The notes under the pieces were generated by a model. That model was not told where the DNA came from, did no database searches, and saw only the letters and a program-made list of their open reading frames with translations. DNA of 64,000 bases from Setophaga petechia (lineage: Eukaryota > Chordata > Aves > Passeriformes > Parulidae). Position numbers and translations under genes: made by a program. Positions 23,301 through 35,803 of this stretch are shown piece after piece. The stretch covers positions 62,001 to 126,000 of the forward strand of contig JANCRA010000167.1 in the NCBI GenBank assembly GCA_024362935.1, given 5' to 3'. How positions within the stretch are numbered: position 1 is the first letter of the stretch; every line of letters starts with the position of its first letter.

Positions 23301-26300
23301 ATGCAAATGTGGCCATGGCATTGCTTTACCTCCTCCCTTTCCTGATAACCTGCATGTGGTTTTTCTGAGGAATCATAAGGCAATGTGTGTCAGGCTGTGG
23401 GTTTGTTAGGGGTAATCTGGCTCCTTTTGTGTGTTTTTTGCCATGAGAGATGGGCAGAAGTGAGACAGACCAGGAATACCCCATCCCTGCTGGATTCCAC
23501 GCTGGGGGCTGGGTGGGATACCACAGGGCAGCTCCAAAGGGGACAAACACCCCTCGTGACACAACAGGGTCCCACCCCAAGCTCTTTGTGCAGTCACAGG
23601 CAGGAGCAGCAGCCAGAGCTGAGCTCAGAGCAAAACAGCATTTTCTACCTCAGTCACTGCTCAAACAAAAAGGTCTAAATAGCATGTTTATTATGAATAC
23701 CAAGTTATTTTGCTCTGCATGAGGGAAACAAACCCACATGCAGGGCTTTTACTGCTATGCCGAGCTGGGTCTGGCAAAAGTCACAGTCCTTTGTTTCTGC
23801 CCCCCTCCAGCTGCAACTTTTTCAAACCACACCACTTCCTATCAGTATGAATGAAGTCAGTCAGGTCTCTGCTGTCTGCAACTTGTGTTTTCTTTCCTAA
23901 GCTCTTCTTTAAACTGATAAAAGCTGTGTCAGACAGTGTCCTTCACTCTCAATAGTGATGGCAGGCCAAGTAGGCCCAGGTTAAATGCTGGGCTCTGGGA
24001 GGTGGCTTTACTTGGAGTCACAAAGTTAATACTTAGCCAGGAACAGTTGGGATTCTTGTGGTGTACTCCAAAATGTAATCTAAACTGGCTTTCTTGGATT
24101 TGTAATGCTTAGTTTTGGATTAACAATTGCCCAGCAGTGTTTATAGCTCTAAACTGCTGATGCTTGCTCTCAAACATAGTCCCAGTGTAATGCCCTTTTT
24201 GTCTTGGAATAGAGAGAAGGATTAATAGGAATCTGTAGCATACAGCAGATGTGAGGTTTTACATCATTTGATGTCTGCACATGGCACTGATTCAGCTCTT
24301 CTTCCAGGGACACATTTCTGATTCCTCGTAGATTTTTCATTTTAACACTGTCCCACAGCAACATTAGAAAATGTGATAAATGCCATTCTTACAAAGTGAC
24401 AGTGCATAAAATCAGAATAATGAGAATAAACAAAATGAAGGAGGCTGTAGGCGTCCTTTGCATTTCCCAGCAGCTAAAGGCACTGATTCATTAGTTTGTT
24501 GCTATGGTAGACCTTTCTCAGTAGCAAGAAACCCAATGGAGGGAGAAGTCTCAGCTCTGCTAAAGGGTTCAGTGCCTCCAAAAGCTGAAGGCAGAGCCTT
24601 GTGAAGGGGAAGGAAGGATGGGGACAGGGATGAATAAAGCAAGATGGAGCCCCTGATTGAATTGTGGCTTTGCACTGGCCAGCTGCAGATGGAGGAGCAA
24701 ACTGCTCCTCATGTGTGGGATCAGTGTCCCACCCCAAAACTGGAGCCATGTGGAGCATCCCTCGCACTCCAGGGTCACCTGTGGGAATTCTCCACCACTT
24801 TGTGGTCCCACTTAGGACATTTTACTTCTTTGTGAGGCTTCCACCAGTACATGCAGCAGATGGAAAGAGCATGCAAACAGCTTTGCTCTGTGGGGAAATA
24901 GCTGTGAAGGGAGCTGAGGTGTGATTTCTGCCTCTGCCTATGTGCAGCACTTCAGTTTCACAGCAAAATTAACTATTTCACTTCTCAGAGGGTTTCTGCC
25001 TAGCATCTACAAGGCTACAAACTCATCTTTAGATCATGTTGCTGTCCTTCTGCAGAGAGAAAAAAGGGCAAGCAGCAGTAAAAATGCTAAAACATTTTGA
25101 GAGAAGTGAAGCATAAGAAAATCTCTATAAACCCCTTTTTATTTCTGTTGAGGATTAATTTTCTGAAGCTGTTTCTCATTACTGCTGATCACAGATGTGA
25201 TATTGTTCATGGTAAATACTTTTCTCCATTCATTGTATGTGAACGTCTTTCAAAAAATATATAAAGTGATTTTTTTTTTTTTACTTTTTCATTTTTTATT
25301 TCCAAAATAGTGAAAACTCTGTAGAACTTTCTGCATGCTTGGTATACCTGTGTTGATTCTTTCCATCTGGGAGATGAATGCTTTGTTTGGGATTTCCATC
25401 ATTATTTGTAAATACCATTGGTGATGTTTTCTTTTGAACCTCTTATTCTTTCCCAAGCCAAACAGATACTTCCTGAGCCTGACACATAAGATAATAGTTG
25501 TACTAGAAGACAAGAAATGTGGAAAGCAAAGGACAGATGTGCAGTTAATCTAAATCTGAGCCTCACTGCTTTCCCAGGTGAGTGAAGCTGCAGGGAATAC
25601 AGCATTTGTGGCTGAAGTGTCACTCAAAGAAGTGAGTGGGAAAATTGCTTATGTGAACAGGACACAGGCTTGAACTTCTGCAACACTTGGCAAGAAATCT
25701 GGCAGCCCCAGGGTGCGTTTTTGAAAGGCCTCTCAATTGAAATGCCTTGCCTGGCCCAAAGGGTGAAGTTCCCCAGCAGTGCAGCTTCATCAGCTCCCAT
25801 GACCTGCTGTGCTTTCAGTGCTCATTCAAATCTTTTGCCTTTCACTATCCAAATGCAGAGCCAAGAGCAAGTAGAAAACATGGTCTATAACAGCTCTCTG
25901 GCCCCCACTGCATTTTTTTGAATAAACTGATGATTTTAAGGTAAGAATTATCTGTGTTAGGAATGAGTCCTTGGTTCTTGGGGGCAAATGGTTTCCAAAC
26001 AAAATTCTTTCTTTTTATTTTTATGAATTTCAGGTTTTCAGATTTTTTCTCCTTTTATTTCTTAGCACTTTACATCTTTTAATATTCTCTTGGTGATACC
26101 TCATGTCATGGTTTAGATACAAATGCCTGCCAATGAGCAAGTTGCTGCAGTCACCCATCTGAGCAAGAAAGGATCAGACAACACCACATTTGCCCTGGAG
26201 AGTCAGTATTCACAGGCTCAGAAACAGTAAGATCCAGCAGGGAACTTTTTAGTAGAAAGTGTTGCCTTTACAAAATTCTAATTTCTCCCAGGAATGCAGA

Positions 26301-28851
26301 ATGAGTCATTGCTGTGCCTTGATCAGTGGTGCTCTCATAGCAGGCAGAGGTACTGTGGGCCCTGTCATGGACAGCTACTTGCTTTTCCACACCTCAGCCT
26401 GTTTGTTTCTAGAAAAATCAATGGCCAGATTCACTGGAGAAACACAGAGGAGATGCTCAGGTGAAGAAGAAATGCCTCAAGCATTTTTAACTTTCCTTTG
26501 TTCAATGTTAACAATGCTTAATCTGGTCAACATCCCAGCCCTTTCTAAGCAGCATGTTATTTGCTGAGGACGGTAGCCTAAAAGCCAAAATTTCCTAAAT
26601 TTAATGTTCATCTCCCTGCTGTCTACCAGCACTCTAAATTAAATTACAGTACAAGTTACTTTATGATCTGTGGGACCAAGGACAGCAGGGTAAAAACCCA
26701 AAGAACAGGCTTACTCAGAGAAAAGCTGAGCAACAGAGGAAGCATAAAACTACAGGTGAGCTTCTAGTCCCAGTTATTGCAGTGTAAGCCCAAAGTCATG
26801 TCAGTGAAACTAATGGAGCTGCCTCAGGCTACAGAAGAGCAATTGAGATCAGTTTTCTCATACACTTTGGCATTTTCTGCCTCCCCAGGTACTGACGCAA
26901 TCCCTGTTCCCTTTGTTCAGACACTGTCAGTTTAGCTGGAGGCCCTCTTGGCATGGCCCACTGCTTTGAGATGGAAAACAACTCTTTTGCCTCAGCTCTA
27001 TGTTCTTCCATGATTTGTTAACTCTTTTTCCAAAAGGAGCATGAAGTCACAATGGTAAAATCTTTGTGTCTGCTGAAGGGTCGTTAGTTAAAAGGTAAGT
27101 TATGAGCAAGGACCTGATGAGGATTCCTTGTCTGCTGGCAGGGATATCCAGGTCAGATATTCTGAAGGTACTGAGGGAATCAATGGAAATAGCCATTGCT
27201 ATGGGGAGGGAGTTCTTGCTGGAATATCCTGGTGAATTTTATTTTCAGGCCTTTTTTCATAACCAGGACATGAGGTAAATACACAGTCCATGTCTTAGAA
27301 GCACAATTCATTGCCTGAGCACCAAAAGGACTCTGTCAACATCAGCACATGCTTAGGTCTGTGTTGGGTCAATGTTCCCAACTGGAACTGGGCTTCTTTG
27401 GCACAATCTCATACATAGATTCACTTCAAAAACATTCCCTGTGGCAGACTGGAGCCCCCACATGTAAATCTCCAACTCAGGGGAGAAATCAATACACACC
27501 TTGTGCATTAGCCTTGTTAAAAGTTGTGGAGAAGAGACAGTTCAAGGGCTGGGATTAGTGTTCCTGCCTCAAAGAGGTACTGCAAGGATCCAGCTCAGCA
27601 TGAATATGAGAACCCTTAGGCTTTGATTGCTAAATCAGCCTCATCCCTCGGGAAGGTGGCAGCTGATGGCTGGGACAGGGCTGCAGGCAGCAGTGGGGGT
27701 GGCCCAGAGCAGTGGGGTGCTGCAAGCTCCTTGTCTCTGCAGGCTGCATGCTCCTTGTCTTTGGGCTTATCTGTGCCTGTGAGCGCTGATAAGAAGTAAC
27801 TGACTGGCATGTCAGGCTCTCACTGCTTGATTATTTTTTATTGCCTTGTTTGCTTGGGGAATGGGAGTGCTCTGAGGTCCAAAAGGTTGCTTTCCCTCAG
27901 GGTTCCGTGTGCTTCTGGCTACTGCTTTAGGGATCAGGGCTGCTCTTATCTTATTCCCCCATAAGGTGGGGGTGGTTCTTTCAGGTTCATGTGTTTGCCA
28001 CTGCGTTGGACATGGGGATTTTATTTCGTGCTCTTGTTTGGTTTGGCTCTGTTCATGAAACTGTGTTTGTAACCAAGCAGGAAGGAACAGATGTGAAAAT
28101 CCTGTGAGTAGGAGAGGAGCTGATGAGGAAGCCTGGAACTGGGAGAGTCCATTAATGTGTGCTGTGTGGGGATTGGCAGCATTAGTTAGATGTGTGATGA
28201 GCTGTCACAACAGCTGTCACTAAAACTAGTGCTGCACCTTGAAGTCCAGCAGTGGAGGAATGATATGGAGATCTTGCTATACCCACATGAACCTAAAGCT
28301 GCCTTTGCATTTAGAGTTACAATCATTATTTTCTTTTGAAAATAGCATGTGCAAGTCTAAACCTGACAGGCACATGTGTGTGAGGACAAACGTACGTGAC
28401 CAGGACAGGGGAGGCAACAGAATTTAGTCTGAAGCTTTTTACCATGAACATCAAGGCATTGTTTCATAACAGAGCAAATCTGTAGTAACTAAAGTTTTGA
28501 GGAAGGTTTGCAGGTACAGTGTGGACAGGGAAGCTGAAATATGCTACCACATATAAGTGAACATTTTTTTCTTTTCAAAGTGAAGAAGAATCACATCCAA
28601 AGATATATGCATCATGGTTCATATGAATAATTAAATATATTTTTACACATAAATAATAACAGGAAACATTATGGAAAGAAATAAAAAAGTTAGGAAGAGT
28701 CTCTTGGAAATTGACATAGTTCTGGTGTTTAGGAAATATTTTCAGCTATGAATATTTAAAGCAAACTGCTTAGGCAAGAAGTTCAGAACCTTGTACTTTC
28801 CACGAAACCTCTCCACACATCATCCCAAGCAATGAACATTCAGTACATAAA
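20374..28851. other. intergenic spacer and downstream flank of the GPR55-like gene
   Basis: About 8.5 kb with no convincing gene. It holds GTTTT/CAAAC-rich low-complexity DNA at about 20850-20935 and 21195-21243, T-runs near 21628-21645 and 25269-25281, and otherwise unique sequence. Minus-strand AATAAA motifs at 28025-28020 and 27842-27837 are possible polyadenylation signals for the receptor gene above, but neither has a clear GT-rich element. Confidence 0.55.
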
Positions 28852-29769
28852 TCAAGGCTTTTGCATGGCTCTTTTTTCACTGTTTTGCAATGGGTCTTCC
28901 AAGGACTCCTTTAAAACAAAATAATAACACACCCCATCAAGACAGCAGTTGAGGTTTGCCCAGCAAAGGGTGACCTGAACAAGGTCTCGTAGCACTTGTT
29001 GAAAACTGATGTGGATGACGTTGTTCTTCACCAAAAAGTACATCAAGTACGCCACGTGGTAAGGTGTGAAACACACCAGGAAGGCAGCCAGGTTTGTCAC
29101 CACGATCCTCTCTGCTCTGGTGCTGTGTGTCTGGGGGTTGTCTGGCTTTCTGTGCCTCCTCAGGCACCGGACAGTTTGGGCAGTGCAGAAGGTCATGGCT
29201 GCCATGCTGCCGAAGAAGATGATCTCCAGGGTGCTGAGCAGGCCTGCGTTCTCCCACGTGCTCTTGGAGAAGTTGTGGAAGCAGGACGAGATGTTGTGGC
29301 CCTTTCCATGCAGCTGGAAAGTAGAGAGTGTCCCCGCAGAGGTGCCCAGGCAGATGAGAGCACAGACCATGGCAGCTTTCTTGATGGACCTGAGGGTGAG
29401 GGCCATGAAGGGGTAGCAGATGGCGATGTAGCGATCCACGCAGATGCACAGGGAGATGAGGATGCTGCCGTACATGTTCACAAAGTACAGACTCTCCAAG
29501 GTGGAGCAAAACACAGACCCCAAGTTCCAGTTGTCCTGAAGGTGGTAGGAAATGATTTTGAAAGGAAGGGTAAACAACAGCAAAGTATCCAGGAATATAA
29601 GGGCTATCATGTAGACTGTAGATTCTGACAGCTTTTTAACCTTAAAAAACAGGAATGACAGAGCCATTATGTTGAACAGCAATCCCAGGATAAAAGTGGG
29701 GGTGTACACGATGAGCTGGAACAGTTCCACAGTAGCACTGATATTGCCCTTGCCATGGGTGTCATTCAT
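28852..29769 (-). CDS. GPR55-like class A G protein-coupled receptor
   Basis: This single-exon frame of 305 residues encodes a seven-helix rhodopsin-family receptor of the GPR55/GPR35 group. Landmarks are GLLFN at 29-33 (helix 1), D61 in helix 2, C88 and C163 for the extracellular disulfide, DRY at 112-114, CFTPYH at 233-238 in helix 6, and NLNCCLDGVCYYF at 272-284 in helix 7. N-glycosylation sequons lie at N2, N9, N159 and N166. The helix 5 proline usual in the family is replaced (IFFGSMA around 188). I chose the ATG at 29769, not the upstream one at 29805, because a clear 3' splice site falls between them. It resembles mammalian GPR55 (for example HGK, SSCFHN and LYFVNMYGS) less than the receptor at 54138 does, so it is probably a paralog. 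The ligand is unknown. Lysophosphatidylinositol sensing, known for GPR55, cannot be assumed. Confidence 0.9.
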   Translation of the reverse strand: MNDTHGKGNISATVELFQLIVYTPTFILGLLFNIMALSFLFFKVKKLSESTVYMIALIFLDTLLLFTLPFKIISYHLQDNWNLGSVFCSTLESLYFVNMYGSILISLCICVDRYIAICYPFMALTLRSIKKAAMVCALICLGTSAGTLSTFQLHGKGHNISSCFHNFSKSTWENAGLLSTLEIIFFGSMAAMTFCTAQTVRCLRRHRKPDNPQTHSTRAERIVVTNLAAFLVCFTPYHVAYLMYFLVKNNVIHISFQQVLRDLVQVTLCWANLNCCLDGVCYYFVLKESLEDPLQNSEKRAMQKP

Positions 29770-29782
29770 ATCTCCAGGTATG

Positions 29783-29784
29783 CT
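29783..29784 (-). promoter_or_regulatory. 3' splice site before the GPR55-like coding exon
   Basis: On the minus strand the sequence TTTTCTTCTCTTTCAG ends here, and the exon continues CATACCTGGAG to the ATG at 29769. This implies a non-coding 5' exon farther upstream (higher coordinates), which I could not locate. It excludes the first 12 residues of the longer open frame. Confidence 0.75.
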
Positions 29785-29805
29785 GAAAGAGAAGAAAATC
29801 GCCAC

Positions 29806-32770
29806 AAGGAAGGGTGAAGATCATGTAGAAGACATAGAACAAAGGCTAATGGGGTCTCTATGTGTCCACAGCCTTGGAAACACTTTGTTCCCCTGCTGTG
29901 TGCTGAATTGGAGCTCCTGGTAGAATGGAGCTGCTCAGTGCCAGTGATTTTGGGGCAAGGCTGTACCTCAAGGGGGGATGAGGCTTTCTGGTGCCCACCC
30001 TCACTTGCACTGTTAGCTGTAACCCCAGACTGTGCTGTCCTGAAATTCTGGCTGGGCAGAGTATGGCTGCACCATCCCCTTTGCAGAACCAAGGTAGCAG
30101 ACCCTGATTTTAGGGTTTCTTGGATCAAGAGGGTGGAACAATTCTGTGGATCCTGTTTCCTGCATCAAGCTATCATATGAGATCTGGGGGAGCCAAGAAC
30201 AGCAGGGTTCCCCATATTTATGAATGTGAAGATCCCATACAGTCAACTGCCATCCTGCACCCTCTCCCACCACCCCTGGGCAAAGAGGTCTGTGAGTACC
30301 TCTGGCCCTTGTAAAAGCTGTCTGAAAGCTGCAGGCAGGAAGCTTCCAACAGGCTATTTCTGGCAGAGGGTAAGTCTTTGGTAGAAGGATGAGATTTTGT
30401 CTAAATCAGCCAGACTTACCAGAGCAGAGACAGGGCTTACAGGAAACATGCAGCTGGATTTGCCTCTGCAGGAAGGGACTGAAGGAGTCAGGCAGGCACC
30501 CTCTGAGCTGAGCTGGGGTCACAAAGTAATTACCTTCTTTAGAGGAAGAGTTCTGGCTTGATCCTGCCCTCGGACTCTCCTGATAAGGACCAGGAAGGCG
30601 CTCATTGGTTTCTGCAGTGCTGTAATCACTTAAAAATGCAAATGGCCAGGAATACCAGACCTTTTCCTCCAGCCAGTTCCATGACAGCAAATGGAACCTG
30701 TAAATAAAGTATGCCAGAGATCTTTCTGTCAGCACCCAGAAATTAATTTATCCTGCTGTTCTCTAGTTTTTACTTCAAACCAATGCCTTTCCTACATGAA
30801 TTGCTGATTTTGATGCTGTTCCATTTTAGATTTGTCAACTGAGCAGTCAAAGTTTCTGTCCTGCAGATTGAGTCACCCCCGTGAGTATTTCACAGGTAAA
30901 CTCTCCCTTGCTGTGGTTGGAGAGATTAAGATCTCTTCGAGTGAGATTCAGATCAGCAAAAAAGGAAATTTAGTTCTTGGCTCCTTAAAGACACAGTAAT
31001 GGCAGGTAAGTGAGATTCTGTAAATTCCTGGCTTAGACAGAAGTAAGAAAAGCAGCATGAAGCACTGTGGGTTTGATGCTGGGAGGGAGCCCATTACTGA
31101 GAGCAAAAGGAAGGAAAAGTTAATTAAGGAATTTCTGAAAAGTAATAAATACTGACAAAGTTCTTTACTTCAATGCCTCTGTAGGAGATTTCATTACTAC
31201 CTTCCTCTTTCTTCAGTCTTGTTTCTAATTTGTTTGATAGTGTGTCTAAGAAGTTCTAGGTCTAGAGAAATAGAATTTCAGCTTCTGACCAAGATGTTTA
31301 ACTATGAAAATTCTCACTATGATTAAAAGATGTTTCAGACTAGGATCTGTTGTGCAATTTATTAAGAAATAAACGGAAAATATATGATATAAAGCATAAA
31401 TTCAAAGGGAAGTTTTGTTCAGTCATTAAAAAAGTTAGCTATGCTGTAAGCAATGCAAGTTATATAAAATATAATTAATTTTTGGCTCTTTTAACAAGAG
31501 GAAAGCTTTCAAGCCAAGGTTTTGCTATAGTGAAATATCTCTTGTCATCTTACCTTTGGGCTGCCTCGTGCTCTGCTTGTTGGCTTTTTCTCCTTCTCAG
31601 CTTGTAGAATTCTGCAGTCTTGTGTTTTCTTTCAAGGCAGCAGAGTGAGCTGCATGCAAAGCAGCTGCTGGTCAGAATGTCAGAAAGCCCCAAGTGCTGC
31701 TGCTTTTTGTTCCATCACAGATTTCCATGGCAGCGTGGGGCTCCCCACGCCGTGTCTGCATCCTGCGGGCTCTGCGTGCACAGGCAGACACACAGCTCAT
31801 TTAAAGACGTAAATCTGTGGGACTCACACCTCTGTGAGTCACCCTTTAAAACACGGAAAGAAATCTGGCTCTACAGACCTTTCTTTGTGGTTTTTTTTCC
31901 TCTTTTGTGTGGCTTTTTTTGGTGTTGTTATTTTTTGTGGTATTTTTTTGCTCGGTTAGTTAGTTGGTTTTTTTGTTGTTTTTTTTTCTTGTTTTTTCTC
32001 CAATACAGGATTTTACTGATTGTACATAGCATCCATGGGTAGGGTGTAAGTTGTCAAAATGTGCTTTGAGCTAAATCCTGCCATTGTTTCCTTTACTTTT
32101 CATGATATCAGAAAGGAAAAAGGGATTGCTGATTTTCAGCAGTGAGCTGGTGTGTTCAACTTGGTGTTTCAAAAGAGTCAAGGGCTACTCTTACATTTGT
32201 TTCTCCTCCTAGGGAGCAGGGAATATACTCATGGAGAGTGTCAGGTGATGATTTTGTTCAGGTAGAAAAGGGAAAAAAGGGAAGATTTTTGGCTGTTGTA
32301 TGCATGTTTACAGTGTTCTTTCCAAAAAGGGAAAGAAAGGCCACAGATGAAGTTTTGCTTGGTCTTCTGCATACTCCTTACATTTCAAAACTGAGGATTA
32401 TATTGGCCAAATTCAATCTGTGAAAGAGATGGATGATAGGAGATGAGAGAAGAAACAGCCCCTGGGGTTTCCCAGGGGTATTTTAGTTGAAATGACTCTA
32501 TTTAGGGAAAAAAAAGCATCACCACCAAAGGAGAAAACCCATAAAAGTTTGAATGAATAGTACCTTACCTCATTTCTCAGCTGTTGCACTTCTGTGTATC
32601 CTGTGGTGGTCTTGTGGCTGCATTCTGGGCGTGAACAAAACCCAGCACAGGCAGGCACCAGCCCCATGAAGGGATGGCTGGGGCTGGGCCAGCAGGGCTG
32701 CCCTTGGCTGAGATGGGCTCGTTTGGCAGCATAAACACCAAAATCCAACACCTGGTGAATTCTGGTCCAT
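29806..32770. other. intergenic spacer and upstream region of the GPR55-like gene
   Basis: No coding exon was recognised. A 5' untranslated exon and promoter of the GPR55-like gene should lie somewhere here or beyond. The segment 31880-32000 is T-rich low-complexity DNA. Confidence 0.5.
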
Positions 32771-33515
32771 AGTGATAGGAAGAGTTGATATTGAAGGTTA
32801 AAAGGTGATGTTGTTATGAATGCTTGTTATAAGTTAGTTATTTTTGTGGTGATTTTTGGATATTTCTTGTTTAAAATTTAGAAACGTAGGATTGTGAGGT
32901 TTTGCTTTTATGGTTTGTATCTGCATTGAAAATTAAGTGAGTCTTTGGGTTTTTTTTGTTTTGTGGGAGGTTCTTGGGGTTTTTTTGAGTTTGTTTTAGG
33001 ATATTTGTGTTATGTTTTCGTAGGTGTATTGTGTTAATTACTTTTTTTATTTGTTGTTATTTAGGGTTTTATTGGAAAGTGGGTTTTTTTGTGGATGATT
33101 AGGTAGAGAGGGTTTATAATTTGGTTAAATTTGGGAATGTGAATTCTGTAAAAATTTATGATGCTAAGGAAACTTTGTGAGTTTTTTTGTTGGTTGGTGG
33201 AGATATTGTAATTTTGTTGATGATGTGGGAATTTGACGTTGTTTGTTTTGTTATTTTATTTTTTGGAATTGGATTTGTTGGGTAGGTTTTTTTAATTTTG
33301 GGGGGTTTTTGATGGTGAAATCGGTTTCTAGGAAAATTTGGATGATTATTTTTTTAAATACTTCCGTCGTTGTGGTATTTTTCCACAATGATGCTATTGA
33401 TACATTGTAGATGTTGATATATTGTGTGTAGATATATAGAAATATTGTAGATGTTTTGGAGTTTTTGGGGTTTTTTTAGTGTAGTTTGGATTATGTGGTG
33501 GAGTTTCTTCAGTAC
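32771..33515. other. cytosine-depleted, T/G-rich tract
   Basis: From 32771 to 33360 only about 16 of 590 plus-strand bases are C by my count, while T and G make up most of the rest. The depletion ends near 33515, where normal composition with CpG dinucleotides returns. It is not a short tandem repeat and has no coherent reading frame. On the minus strand it is A/C-rich and nearly free of G. Confidence 0.85.
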
Positions 33516-33927
33516 GTGTTGTTTCATGTTCCTTTTCATCAGCGAGACCAAAGTTTTCATTTTTAGCTGGGTGCTGCTCTGGGCTGTGCAGATGCCACTT
33601 CTGAAACTGCCACTGACGCTCACAGCTCACAGCGACGGCTCTCTCCTCCCACTCGAGGTTTTCCCCTCCCTCACGCGCTTGGAGCTTTTTCTTCTGTCTC
33701 ATTTCCTCTGTGACCCTCATGTTCTGAGCACTGCCCACCTTGCTGGAGCCTGTCCCCAGCCAGGTGTGCCCAGCCAGGTGTGCCCAGCCAGGTGTGCCCT
33801 GGCTGCACAGAGCTCTGGGAGACTCCACATCTGGAGACAGATGCTGTGGGAAAGGCAGGATGAGGAAGCAGCAGGGGTGGCTCAGCCAGCTCCAGTGAGG
33901 GATCTGCTTTTGTCCCAGCAGTGTCCT
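33516..33927. other. intergenic segment with a 14-bp triplet repeat
   Basis: The composition is ordinary and includes several CpG sites. CCCAGCCAGGTGTG is repeated three times at about 33754-33798. No gene was recognised. Confidence 0.7.
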
Positions 33928-34309
33928 TGTGACGGTGTTCACAGGGGTCTGAGGATGAGGGAAGAGATGAGGATCTGACTCCATGTTTCAGAAGGCTTGA
34001 TTTATTATTTTATGATATATATTATATTAAAACTATACTAAAAGAATAGAAGAAAGGATTTCATCAGAAGGCTGGCTAAGAACAGAAAAAGAAGGAATGA
34101 TAACAAAGGCTTGTGTCTCAGACAGAGTTCGAGCCAGCTGACTGTGATTGGCCATTAATTAGAAACAAGCACATGAGACCAATCCCAGATGCACCTGTTG
34201 CATTCCACAGCAGCAGATAATCCTTGTTTACATTTTGTTCCTGAGGTCTCTCAGCTTCTCAGGAGAAAAAACCCTAAGGAAAGGGTTTTTCATAAAAGAT
34301 GTCTGTGAC
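33928..34309 (-). mobile_element. solo LTR, copy B
   Basis: Same family as the element at 2714. It starts TGTGACGGTGTTCACAGGGG and ends near GTCTGTGAC on the plus strand. GTGTCCT flanks it at 33921-33927 and 34310-34316, a likely target-site duplication. This marks it as an independent solo insertion and not one half of a provirus. The minus-strand reading contains CCAAT-like, TATA-like and AATAAA motifs, as expected for an LTR. Confidence 0.8.
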
Positions 34310-34868
34310 GTGTCCTTGTGAGTTCTTCAAGGCAGAAATGGCCAAGAAGGCACAGGCAGGGGTACAAATACACCTGGGACAGGATGTGAAGGCTCCTGTC
34401 CCTTCAAATGGAATGGATGAAAAGGTGTGATGCTGAGGGCTGCTGGGGAGGGTGACAGGAATCCCAGTGAGCAGCACAGTGGAAAGGCTGGGACAGCCCC
34501 TGAGGGACTCCCACAGCATTCATTACTTGGGATGCAGGAGGAAAGCAGTGGGCAGCAAGGAACCTTTCTGTTCTCAGCACAGACTCTGCTCTGTGCTAAG
34601 GGGATGTGTCTCTTCACAAAATCCCCAAGTCCAAGTGTGGGCTCCTTTTCTTGGAGATGTGGGAGAAGAGGGCCACCTCTGCACCTTCTCCTCTGTCCTT
34701 GACACGTCTGTGTGTGTCACCAATGCCACCAGTGTGTGAAGCACCTCCCGTTTCACATGATTCCTGATGCTGAGTGCATCATCTTGTGCCTTTTTCCTCA
34801 TGAAGGAGCTGCTTCACGTGCACTTTTTTGTTGGTATTGAGGACTTGCTATATCACTGCTGCTACACA
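34310..34868. other. intergenic spacer
   Basis: Unique-looking sequence with no gene or repeat recognised. Confidence 0.55.
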
Positions 34869-35376
34869 GACCTCATCTTCAGGACACACACATACCTCAG
34901 CATCACGACACACACATATCTCATCTTGAGGACACACACATATCTCATCTTTAGGACACACATATCTCAGCATCAGGCCACACTCATATCTCATCTTTAG
35001 GACACACACATATCTCAGCATCAGGACACACACATATCTCATCTTGAGGACACACATATCTCAGCATCAGGCCACACATATCTCAACTTCAGGCCACACA
35101 CATATCTCACCTTCAGGACACACATATATCTCACCTTCAGGACACACAGATCTCATCTTCAGGACACACACACATCTCACGTTTAGGACACACACATATC
35201 TCAGTTTCAGGACACACAGATCTCATCTTCAGGCCACACATATCTCACCTTCAGGACACACAGATCTCATCTTCAGGACACACACACATCTCACGTTTAG
35301 GACACACATATCTCAGTTTCAGGACACACAGATCTCATCTTCAGGCCACACATATCTCACCTTCAGGACACACACC
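34869..35376. repeat. CA-rich tandem array, unit about 22-25 bp
   Basis: Units read AGGACACACACATATCTCATCTTC with variants (CAGCATC, CACCTTC, CACGTTT and CAGTTTC). Roughly 20 copies are present and unit length varies with the number of CA dinucleotides. A long plus-strand open frame through it is an artefact. Confidence 0.9.
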
Positions 35377-35803
35377 CGTCCCTCAATGGCAACCAGAGAA
35401 GTTCTGCTGATTCCCTGTGCTTGCCCTTTAGGCCAACCTTCTCCTTGCAGTGTTGGGCTGTGCCAGCCAAGGTCCTCCTGGCTCTCCTGCTGTCGGTCCT
35501 GGCTCTTGGGAAGTGTCAGGATGGGGCTGATGCTGCTGTCAGCCTTCCAGTTTATGACAAGTCAGTAACCACACAGGGCTGTGCAGTGAAGACATGGTGA
35601 GGTTTTGTCTCGATTTAAATCATAGCCTAACCAATGAGAAAAGCATTTGCCCTGCTTGAGAAGAGAGAGCATCCACTGCTGTGCTGCAGAGCTGCCTGCA
35701 GCCTCTGGGTGAGCCAGAGGTGGGGTGAAATGTCCCATCGCCTTCATCTGGTGGCTCTGCAGAGCTGTTTGCAACTGAGTTGCTCCATCTCGTGGCACAG
35801 GAG
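35377..35803. other. intergenic spacer
   Basis: No gene or repeat was recognised in this 430-bp segment. Confidence 0.5.

Noticed and set aside
28996..29628. 210-codon plus-strand frame opposite the GPR55-like receptor
   Set aside because: It is a shadow of the minus-strand receptor, which has clear family motifs.
29770..29805. Upstream ATG of the GPR55-like receptor (12 extra residues)
   Set aside because: It lies across and upstream of a strong 3' splice site. The downstream ATG begins the expected short, glycosylated N-terminus.
32771..33515. Nuclear mitochondrial insert or a G/T-rich mitochondrial gene such as ND6
   Set aside because: The composition bias resembles one mitochondrial strand, but I recognised no mitochondrial reading frame, rRNA or tRNA words. 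A search is needed to close this.
34869..35376. CRISPR-like array of regularly spaced repeats
   Set aside because: The whole unit is repeated with graded variation and no unique spacers. The context is a vertebrate genome, so it is a minisatellite.
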